From JBBIRM01 sp037441765 (GTDB taxonomy: Bacteria > Desulfobacterota > BSN033 > UBA1163): a stretch of DNA of 31,606 nt. Positions 1-6,844 of this stretch are shown in pieces (within the stretch, counting starts at the first letter, position 1; each line of letters begins with the position of its first letter). Under the pieces are notes generated by a model. The model did no database searches and was not told the origin of the DNA. It saw only the letters and a program-made list of their open reading frames with translations. A program made the position numbers and the translations under genes. The stretch is taken from assembly GCA_037441765.1 (NCBI GenBank), contig JBBIRM010000015.1, forward strand, positions 1 to 31,606, in the 5' to 3' direction.

Positions 1-188
1 TTAAAATATAATCAATTATCTTTGTGAAATCCTTGATTTAAGTCAAAAATAAAAATTTGCCTCAGAGGTTTCTTGAAGGTTTCGGCCTTGATCCTCCGGG
101 GTCAATAATCGGAGTATCATGAAGGAAGAAGGGGATAGTTTTTTACCTGGATTTATGTTAAAAATTATAATGGTGATGTTTGAAATTT
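1..188. other. Leading non-coding stretch
   Basis: This AT-rich stretch lies before the first gene. I see no coding region, RNA gene or convincing promoter in it. The only feature of note is a GGTGAT at 172-177 that could act as part of the ribosome binding site of the following gene. Confidence 0.4.
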
Positions 189-2141
189 ATGAGAAAATAT
201 AAAATATTATTCTTGCCTGATCTAAAAGAAATTGAAGTGGAAGAGGGGACATCTTTATTTGATGCAACTAAAAAGGCTGGGCTTTATATCAATAGTCTTT
301 GCGGGGGAGAGGGGGTTTGTGGAAAATGTCGGCTTCAGGTCATCGAAGGGAAACCCAAGCTTGATCCCTCCTTCATTCCATTTTTTACAAAAGAAGAGAT
401 AGGCAAAGGGTATGTGCTTGCCTGCCAGACTCCAATCGAGGAAGACCTCAAAGTAATTATCCCCCCTGAATCGCGTATAGAGGAAGGGCAGATTTTAAAA
501 GAGTCTCCTGAGACGATTAAGAATAAATGGGTTGAGACTCCTCCTTTCCAGTATAGTGAAGCCGACTGGATATCTCTCTATAAAAGGCCTTCAGACCCTG
601 CCTCTCTTTTTGAGCCATTAACCAATAAGGTTTTCCTTGATCTTCAGAAACCTACCTCTGAAGATAATATCCCGGATACAGCAAGAATAGTAAGGGAGTT
701 GAGGAAAAGGTTAAAATTTCCTTCTTACAAATTTTCATTTTCCTCTTTAAAGGATATTTCTTTAAAACTTCGTCGCTCCGATTGGAAAATTACTCTTACC
801 ATTTCTCGAGATAATGAGAAGGGTAAGGTTCTACAGGTTGAAGAGGGAAATCGGGCAGATCAAAACTATGGGATTGCGGTGGATGTAGGAACTACCACCG
901 TTGTGGCCCAGTTAGTTAACCTTAAAAACGGGAAAGTGATGGGAGTGGAAGGGAATCATAATCTCCAAGCCCGTTATGGAGAAGATGTGCTTTCAAGGAT
1001 TGCTTATGTGTGTGGCAGAGGGTCTCTCGAAGTCCTCCAAAAAGCAGTTGTAGAAAATATAAATCTTTTAATTATGACCCTTTCCAAAGAAAAAGGGGTT
1101 GACCCGGAAGATATTACATCCCTTGTTGCCGCAGGAAATACAACGATGACCCATCTGTTATTGGGACTGATGCCTTGTTCCATTAGAGACGACCCTTATG
1201 TTCCAACCGTTGATCTCTATCCCCCCATCGAGGCCAGGGAGATAGGGATTCACATCAACCCACACGGGATCGTTGAGGTTCTGCCTAGTATTGCAAGCTA
1301 CATTGGTGGAGATACGGTCGCAGGGGTTCTGGCCTGCCAGATAGCAGATCGACCAGAATTGACCTGTCTCATCGATATAGGGACCAATGGAGAGATTGTG
1401 TTGGGAAATAATGAATGGATGCTTTCATGTTCTGCCTCTGCAGGTCCTGCCTTTGAAGGAGGAGATACAAAATGGGGGATGAGAGCCACTAAAGGGGCGA
1501 TTCAAAAGATCAATATTGAAAAAGGAGAGGTGTCCTATGAAACCATTGGGAGAGAAAGGCCAAGAGGGATTTGTGGCTCCGGGTTTATTGACCTTATTTA
1601 TGGATTAGCAAAGAATAGGATACTGGAAATAGACGGTAAATTTTCAAGATCCTCAAAGGACAGAAGACTCATTAAAGGCGAAAATGAAATGGAATATATC
1701 GTAGCCTTCCCTGAAGAGACTGAGAAGGGAGAGGCCATCACCATTGCCCAATCTGACATTGACAATATCCTCCGTTCAAAAGCGGCTGTTTTTGCTGCTA
1801 TTAAATCCTTGATTGATTATGCAGGACTGACATTTAAAGATCTTAAAAAAATCTATGTGGCCGGAGGTTTTGGGAATTATTTAAATATAGAAAAGGCTAT
1901 CGGAATTGGTTTGCTTCCGGATATCCCTATCGAACGGATCGAATTTGTTGGAAATAGTTCCTTAATGGGAGCCCGTATGACGCTCCTCTCATACCATGCC
2001 TTTGAGAAGGCGATCAGCATCTCTCAATCTATTACCAACATTGAACTTTCTAAATTTGCTCCCTTTGCCGAGGAATATATGGCTTCCCTCTATCTCCCTC
2101 ATATCGATCGAGAACGCCTCTTTCCATCAGTAATGTATTGA
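189..2141 (+). CDS. RACo-like ferredoxin/ASKHA-domain protein (DUF4445)
   Basis: Probable ATP-dependent reductive activator of a corrinoid protein, or a relative of that family. Numbering from a TTG at 180, the N-terminus is a plant-type [2Fe-2S] ferredoxin domain with ligands Cys41, Cys47, Cys50 and Cys82 (CGGEGVCGKC, then ACQT). A linker follows, and from about residue 229 there is an actin/Hsp70-like ATPase domain with VDVGTTTVVA, LIDIGTNGEI and a C-terminal AGGFGNYLN motif. The length of about 650 residues fits RACo-type proteins. I prefer the ATG at 189 to the in-frame TTG at 180; the ribosome binding site does not decide. No corrinoid protein or methyltransferase gene is adjacent, so the partner is unknown. 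The fold is secure, the exact role is inferred. Confidence 0.88.
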   Translation: MRKYKILFLPDLKEIEVEEGTSLFDATKKAGLYINSLCGGEGVCGKCRLQVIEGKPKLDPSFIPFFTKEEIGKGYVLACQTPIEEDLKVIIPPESRIEEGQILKESPETIKNKWVETPPFQYSEADWISLYKRPSDPASLFEPLTNKVFLDLQKPTSEDNIPDTARIVRELRKRLKFPSYKFSFSSLKDISLKLRRSDWKITLTISRDNEKGKVLQVEEGNRADQNYGIAVDVGTTTVVAQLVNLKNGKVMGVEGNHNLQARYGEDVLSRIAYVCGRGSLEVLQKAVVENINLLIMTLSKEKGVDPEDITSLVAAGNTTMTHLLLGLMPCSIRDDPYVPTVDLYPPIEAREIGIHINPHGIVEVLPSIASYIGGDTVAGVLACQIADRPELTCLIDIGTNGEIVLGNNEWMLSCSASAGPAFEGGDTKWGMRATKGAIQKINIEKGEVSYETIGRERPRGICGSGFIDLIYGLAKNRILEIDGKFSRSSKDRRLIKGENEMEYIVAFPEETEKGEAITIAQSDIDNILRSKAAVFAAIKSLIDYAGLTFKDLKKIYVAGGFGNYLNIEKAIGIGLLPDIPIERIEFVGNSSLMGARMTLLSYHAFEKAISISQSITNIELSKFAPFAEEYMASLYLPHIDRERLFPSVMY

Positions 2142-2205
2142 TTTTTTATATTTGGGATAAATTAAAAATAAAAAAGAAAAGGAAACGAGGCCTCGAGTAA
2201 AAAGA

Positions 2206-2862
2206 ATGGTGAACCTAAAAGGATTTAATCAGAGATACTTACCAATCCTAATTTCATCACTTTTCATTATATTCCCTATATTCTATTTTATAGAAAAGGT
2301 CTCCATTTCCCTATCAAAAGAGGAAGAGAATCCTCTGGAGGATAGGGTAGAGAAACTGAAGACTTTTAGAGAGAAGAGAGACCGATTCTTTAAAGAAGAT
2401 CCAAACTCTCCATTAAAAGAGTCCGATAGAAAGAAATTTAAAGGTCTCCAATATTTTCCAATCGATCTTAGATATGCGATGGTGGGGAAAATCCAACAAT
2501 ATTCCAATTCTAAATCCCTCTATGTTTATCTACCCACCAATAAAGGAAAAGATAAGAAGTATGTTAAATACGGTTATTTTCGATTTAATTGGGAAGGTAA
2601 GCAATATTCCCTACAGATTTACCGTCCTCTTGGCGGAGGAGAGTTATTTCTTCCTTTTAAGGATAAAACCTCTGGAAAAGAGACCTACCCTCAGGGTCGT
2701 TATCTTTTTATTGAAACCATGCCTGGAGGGGATGTCCTTATAGATTTCAATCGTGCTTATAACCCCTTCTGTGAATATAATGAAAAATATCTCTGCCCTT
2801 TCGCACCTGAGGAAAACTGGCTTCCTCTGGAGATTCGAGCAGGGGAAAAACGCTATAAATAA
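2206..2862 (+). CDS. DUF1684 family protein
   Basis: Protein of 218 residues with an N-terminal membrane anchor or uncleaved signal (about residues 12-30), then a charged helical stretch (about 35-70) and a C-terminal DUF1684 domain. The hallmark motifs are FKDKTSGKETYPQGRYL, DFNRAYNPFCEYN, a CPFAPEENWLP stretch and IRAGEK at the very end. No enzymatic function is established for this family that I can state. The gene follows the ferredoxin/ASKHA gene by 64 bases on the same strand and could be cotranscribed with it; it converges on the multiheme cytochrome gene 61 bases downstream. The ATG at 2206 puts the hydrophobic segment at the N-terminus. Exported or membrane-anchored location is inferred. 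Confidence 0.8.
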   Translation: MVNLKGFNQRYLPILISSLFIIFPIFYFIEKVSISLSKEEENPLEDRVEKLKTFREKRDRFFKEDPNSPLKESDRKKFKGLQYFPIDLRYAMVGKIQQYSNSKSLYVYLPTNKGKDKKYVKYGYFRFNWEGKQYSLQIYRPLGGGELFLPFKDKTSGKETYPQGRYLFIETMPGGDVLIDFNRAYNPFCEYNEKYLCPFAPEENWLPLEIRAGEKRYK

Positions 2863-2923
2863 AAGCGAGGGCTTATTGGCTCAGTTATCTTTAAGTCTTC
2901 TTAATCCCTCGAATCCTTTCTTA

Positions 2924-4897
2924 TTAACCGAGGAATTCCCAGCCTATAAGGAAGATGCAGAATAGTCCAATGGCCAACATGGCAAAACCCATCACATTTG
3001 AGAATAGGTCTACCCATGCGCTTGGATAATTTGATCGATAAGTTTCAAGTCTATTCTGTGCCACCAGCCTCTTATATTGCTCAGGCCTTTCTTCAACCAA
3101 TTCATATTTTGGAAGCCTTCCAGTAAAGATCACCGGGTCGAAAGGAAACTTCGACGGTCGGAAATGGGTATTGAAGAAGTGGACTGTGAAGATAAACCCA
3201 GAAGCAAGCAGCGCTTCATCAGAATGAACAATGTGAGCGATGTTCAGTACCCAGCCCGGCAAAAAGATACAGAAGAATTCTGGAAACCAGAGCATTAGGC
3301 CTGAAAGCCCGATGGCAAACATTCCCCAATAGACCGCCAGGAAGTCAAATTTCTCCCAGTAGGTCCAGCGATCAAACTTCGGTTTAGGACCCTGGCCAAA
3401 GAACCACCGAATCATTCCAATGATGTCCTGAATATCCTTCCAGCGAGGGCATAGGGATTCTGGGCCAAACAGTCTTTGTAATGGATTGGGATTCCCAGGC
3501 AGTTTTTTGTAAAAAAGGAAATAGAAGAAATAACCGTTGGCCGCTACAAAATAGAGAAATGTAATCGCTGCAGAAATTCGGTGGATCAATCCGGCCATCT
3601 CCGCTCCTCCCCAAAAGGCCATCAATCCTCTGGCCCATGGAGCATGTGAGAATTTCAATGGCAGTCCAGTGAGCACAAGGGCGATGAAAGTGACCATCAT
3701 TGTAAGATGAAGGACGATATCTAAGGTTTTAAAACGGCGATACATCAAACCAGCCTCTTCTAATTTGACATGATGTAGTGGGAAGAATATCCCCTGTTTC
3801 CTTAACTCTCTCTTTTCCCAGAAATCCTTTCGCCACCAAAGAAAAGTGTGGACCCAGAATACCCCAAAGACAGAAACAAGGAGAGCCGTCATGATCATAA
3901 ATACGGCATAGAGCACAGGTTCCCTTTCATGATCATTATGGGTGGCATGGGCGATCCACATCACAAAATTTGTATTGGCACGGGAGTGGCATTTACCGCA
4001 GGTTTCAACCAGACGGGCGTCTGAAATGGTGGACTTTGGGTTATCTCTTGGAAGAATAGAATGGAAACCATGACAATCCGCACAACCTGCGACTAACTTT
4101 GGATAACCCAAGTGTTCTACCTTGCCATGATAACTTTCATAATAGGTCTGCGTGGCAATAAGAAAGACCCTATTTCTTTCCATCATCTCCCTGTCGCCAT
4201 GACATTTCTGACAGACCTCCGTATGAAACTCCTTTCGAAACTGAACCGTTTTGGGGTCATCCCCCTTTAATATTGGAACCTTATGGAGACCATGACAGTC
4301 GTGGCATGCGGCAGAATCAGGATTTCCTGCAAAAACGGCTTTCCCATGGATACTCTCAGAATAACCGTCATCCGAATGGCACTGAGTGCATTTCTCTACA
4401 ACTCTTGTCTTATCACCTTTCCAGGGTGTCATCTCATGGATATTGGTGTGACAGTCCTTGCATTGAACATCATTTATAAAATGGGCACTTGCATAATGGT
4501 CTGCCCCTTCTTTTTTATGGCATCGGTGACAGGTCACAGGCTCGGTATGAATCTTTGCCCCTTTGGCCTTCAAATGTTCTTTTACATCTGTAATGTCCCA
4601 GTGACAACTATTACATGAATTGGCTCCGTGGACTGACTGAGCAAACTTTCTCTCATTGATCTTCGTGTGGCAACCGAGACATTCGGAATTATCAATGCAT
4701 TCATAGCAGTATTCTCTTCCCCGTATAACAAACTTTTCTCCCTTTTCTGCTTTTTCAGGAGGTTTGACCTTTTCAGGTTTAGGGGTCTCTTTTTGTGTAG
4801 AAGGTTTCTCCAAAGCCCATAGGGCAATGGCTCCCATAAAAAGGGTTAACAAAAGGATGAATAAAAATAGAGTAAGTTTTTTAAAACCTCTTTTCAT
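2924..4897 (-). CDS. Nine-heme cytochrome c / cytochrome b fusion (CbcL-like)
   Basis: Probable inner-membrane quinol dehydrogenase that passes electrons to periplasmic carriers. Residues 7-29 form a signal anchor and 30-60 a Lys/Glu/Pro-rich linker. Nine CxxCH heme c motifs follow, starting at residues 73, 95, 123, 146, 170, 198, 229, 272 and 300. From about 326 the protein is a cytochrome b561/FdnI-like membrane domain with helices near 326-355, 393-412, 434-460, 513-537, 560-576 and 632-655; His397, His439, His557 and His573 are candidate heme b ligands. A CYEC pair at 64-67 lacks the heme histidine. The architecture matches CbcL of Geobacter, which works in extracellular metal reduction. 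A strong AGGGGGG ribosome binding site precedes the ATG. No other electron-transfer gene is adjacent, so the acceptor is unknown. Confidence 0.9.
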   Translation of the reverse strand: MKRGFKKLTLFLFILLLTLFMGAIALWALEKPSTQKETPKPEKVKPPEKAEKGEKFVIRGREYCYECIDNSECLGCHTKINERKFAQSVHGANSCNSCHWDITDVKEHLKAKGAKIHTEPVTCHRCHKKEGADHYASAHFINDVQCKDCHTNIHEMTPWKGDKTRVVEKCTQCHSDDGYSESIHGKAVFAGNPDSAACHDCHGLHKVPILKGDDPKTVQFRKEFHTEVCQKCHGDREMMERNRVFLIATQTYYESYHGKVEHLGYPKLVAGCADCHGFHSILPRDNPKSTISDARLVETCGKCHSRANTNFVMWIAHATHNDHEREPVLYAVFMIMTALLVSVFGVFWVHTFLWWRKDFWEKRELRKQGIFFPLHHVKLEEAGLMYRRFKTLDIVLHLTMMVTFIALVLTGLPLKFSHAPWARGLMAFWGGAEMAGLIHRISAAITFLYFVAANGYFFYFLFYKKLPGNPNPLQRLFGPESLCPRWKDIQDIIGMIRWFFGQGPKPKFDRWTYWEKFDFLAVYWGMFAIGLSGLMLWFPEFFCIFLPGWVLNIAHIVHSDEALLASGFIFTVHFFNTHFRPSKFPFDPVIFTGRLPKYELVEERPEQYKRLVAQNRLETYRSNYPSAWVDLFSNVMGFAMLAIGLFCIFLIGWEFLG

Positions 4898-5023
4898 AAT
4901 CCCCCCTAAAATATCTCTAACCCCTCTAAATTTTAATTAAATGGAATGGAGGAATCTACAAAAACACTTTAGATTCAAAAATAGATATGATGATTAAAAT
5001 AAAATCGTAATCAAAATGAAATT

Positions 5024-5052
5024 TGTTTAACATAATAAAAACTTGAAGTCAA
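5024..5052 (-). promoter_or_regulatory. Candidate promoter of the cytochrome gene
   Basis: On the minus strand a TTGACT (5052-5047) lies 17 bases upstream of TAAACA (5029-5024), followed by about 125 bases of AT-rich leader before the cytochrome start. The -10 match is only fair, so this is a weak prediction. Confidence 0.3.
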
Positions 5053-5075
5053 TAACTTTTAGAATGAATGTTGCC

Positions 5076-5310
5076 AAGAGATTTCTAAAAAAGTTCTTCA
5101 ANNNNNNNNNNNNNNNNNNNNNNNNNNNNNNNNNNNNNNNNNNNNNNNNNNNNNNNNNNAAAAAAGTTCTTGAAAGATTGGGGAGGTAAGATGAGGGTCC
5201 GGCAAGCCAAAAGGGATTGCCCTACGAGAAATTAAACGAATCTCAAAGGTAGTGCAAGGGTTTGGAACCCTACCTCCCCAGTCTTTCTATGACTTTTTCA
5301 GAACTCTCCT
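5076..5310. repeat. MITE-like inverted-repeat element, copy 1
   Basis: The left arm begins AAGAGATTTCTAAAAAAGT (5076-5094), is broken by the N run, and resumes through GAAAGATTGGGGAGGTA (5172-5188). The right arm (5271-5310) is the inverted copy: TACCTCCCCAGTCTTTC at 5271-5287 matches 5172-5188 in 16 of 17 positions after reverse complementing. The similarity runs on through GACTTTTTCAGAACTCTC. Closing the gap by overlap gives arms of about 40 bases with roughly 80 percent identity. The interior carries no gene. Related arms occur at 29715 and 29934. The right end lies only 10 bases from the -35 box of the following TetR promoter. Confidence 0.7.
5102..5159. other. Assembly gap (58 N)
   Basis: This is a run of unknown bases inside the left arm of the inverted-repeat element. 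The same 12 bases, AAAAAAGTTCTT, occur immediately before it (ending at 5099) and immediately after it (5160-5171). The two contig ends therefore probably overlap, and little or no sequence may be missing. Confidence 0.95.
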
Positions 5311-5319
5311 GAAAAATAC

Positions 5320-5348
5320 TTGACAAGGGGTGGATGTTGTGATAAAAA
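5320..5348 (+). promoter_or_regulatory. Promoter of the TetR-fad operon
   Basis: TTGACA (5320-5325), a 17-base spacer and TAAAAA (5343-5348) form a good sigma-70-type promoter. Transcription would start near 5355, just downstream of the earliest possible GTG start at 5352 and well upstream of the ATG at 5391. Confidence 0.6.
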
Positions 5349-5369
5349 ACTGTGAAACTAAAACAGTTT
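5347..5369. promoter_or_regulatory. Candidate TetR operator
   Basis: This is a perfect 7-bp inverted repeat, AAACTGT (5347-5353) and ACAGTTT (5363-5369), separated by 9 bases. It overlaps the -10 box and the predicted transcription start. Position and size fit an autoregulatory TetR-family operator; binding by the adjacent regulator is inferred. Confidence 0.55.
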
Positions 5370-5390
5370 CCTAATACTTCCTCAAAACTT

Positions 5391-5966
5391 ATGGATAAAG
5401 AAAAAAGGGGACAAATTCTTAACCTTGCCAAAAAGAGGTTTGAGAGGTTTGGGTTTAATAAGACTACGGTTGACGAGATCGCCAAAGATGCCAATATCTC
5501 CAAACGGACCCTCTACCAGGAGTTTGAGAGCAAAGAAAAAATACTTGAAGAACTTTTCATATATGAGGCTTTATCCGTAAGGAAGTCCATTCTAAATCAG
5601 ATTAATAAGATCGATGATCCAGCAGGCAAGCTTCAAACCTATATCAGGTTAGCCCTAAAATATCTTGAGCAGAATCCCTTCATAGTCAGTGTGCTCCATG
5701 ATGAAAAAGGATTCTTTGCCCCCTTTCTAAAAGATAAACCCCATATCATAGAAACAGGAATTGAGGAGATCTTTGTTAACATCCTAAGGGAGGGCATCCG
5801 GAAAGGGGTCTTTCGGAAAATGGATGAGAAAATCGTTGGCCATTGTCTTTTCTTACTCTTCAAAGGTTTTACCTATGGCAGAAACAGCCCTGGCCATCCA
5901 ATCGGTTTAAATGAGGTCAACCAGTTTATCCATTTTATCCTCCATGGAGTTATCCTTCAAAAATGA
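5391..5966 (+). CDS. TetR/AcrR family regulator of the fad operon
   Basis: Transcriptional repressor of 191 residues with an N-terminal TetR helix-turn-helix domain (about residues 10-50; motif KTTVDEIAKDANISKRTLYQ) and a C-terminal ligand-binding domain. I chose the ATG at 5391 over an in-frame GTG at 5352 because the GTG lies inside the predicted operator and upstream of the likely transcription start. The gene heads a same-strand run with a metallo-hydrolase and beta-oxidation genes, so an acyl-CoA ligand is plausible, as for other FadR-like TetR proteins. The effector is inferred from context only. Confidence 0.88.
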   Translation: MDKEKRGQILNLAKKRFERFGFNKTTVDEIAKDANISKRTLYQEFESKEKILEELFIYEALSVRKSILNQINKIDDPAGKLQTYIRLALKYLEQNPFIVSVLHDEKGFFAPFLKDKPHIIETGIEEIFVNILREGIRKGVFRKMDEKIVGHCLFLLFKGFTYGRNSPGHPIGLNEVNQFIHFILHGVILQK

Positions 5967-6004
5967 AGGGATCGTCATTATATTTTCAATGATTGGAATG
6001 GAAA

Positions 6005-6844
6005 ATGAATCGGTTTTCCATAGATGTAAAACAGGAAGGGCAGGTGAGTTTGATCCGTATGACAAGCCGTTTTATTGGCCTGCCTATTTTTAAGGTTTAT
6101 GCCTTTTTCGTAAACGGGCTTCTGATTGACACCGGGTTTACCAACTGCAGGACTGGCTTTCTAAGGCTTTGCGATCAGCTTCATCCCCTCCACATGGTGG
6201 TCAATACACATCACCATGAAGACCACACGGGTAATAACTTCTGGCTAAATAAAAAATACGGTCTATTGCCCTTGGCCCACCCAAAAACTTCTTCTTATCT
6301 GAAGGCACCTGATCGATGGATTCGGCTTTATCGTCGTTTTATATGGGGTACCCCCAGACCCTCAGAAACAGGCCAGGTGGATTCAGAGATTCGAACCCCT
6401 CAGTTTCGTTTTTTAGTCATCCCTACCCCTGGACATTCTGATGACCATATCTGTCTCTATGAACCAAACGAAGGATGGCTTTTCTCAGGAGACCTATTCA
6501 TAAAAGAGCGATTAAAATATTTGAGGGAAGATGAGGATATTCATTCAGTGATTGAGTCATTAAAAAAGGCTTTAGGGCTAAGGCCTAAAAAGATGTTTTG
6601 TTCCTTCAGTGGATTGATTGATAACCCTGAGGAAGCCCTTAAGAGAAAGATTTCTAATTTAGAGACAATTCGTCTTAGGATTGAGGATGGATTAAAACAG
6701 GGATTACCTCCTCAAGAGATTCGAAGAAGACTCTTAGGAAGAGGAGACCAATTTAAATGGATCACCCAGGGCCAAATCTCCAAACAGAATTTAATCAATG
6801 CATTTTTGAGACAAAAGGGGTGGAAAGATGAATCAGAAAATTAA
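6005..6844 (+). CDS. Metallo-beta-lactamase-fold hydrolase
   Basis: Metal-dependent hydrolase of about 279 residues. The metal-binding HxHxDH signature appears as THHHEDHTG near residues 68-76. Further ligands are expected in PTPGHSDDH and in LFSGDLF. The C-terminal third is helical and basic. I prefer the ATG at 6005 (GGAATGGAAA upstream) to an in-frame TTG at 5993. The gene sits between the TetR gene and the FadN-type gene, and its 3' end overlaps the next ORF by 17 bases, which suggests translational coupling. In this setting a thioesterase-like role on acyl-CoAs, similar to glyoxalase II chemistry, is possible. The substrate cannot be read from the sequence. Confidence 0.85.
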   Translation: MNRFSIDVKQEGQVSLIRMTSRFIGLPIFKVYAFFVNGLLIDTGFTNCRTGFLRLCDQLHPLHMVVNTHHHEDHTGNNFWLNKKYGLLPLAHPKTSSYLKAPDRWIRLYRRFIWGTPRPSETGQVDSEIRTPQFRFLVIPTPGHSDDHICLYEPNEGWLFSGDLFIKERLKYLREDEDIHSVIESLKKALGLRPKKMFCSFSGLIDNPEEALKRKISNLETIRLRIEDGLKQGLPPQEIRRRLLGRGDQFKWITQGQISKQNLINAFLRQKGWKDESEN

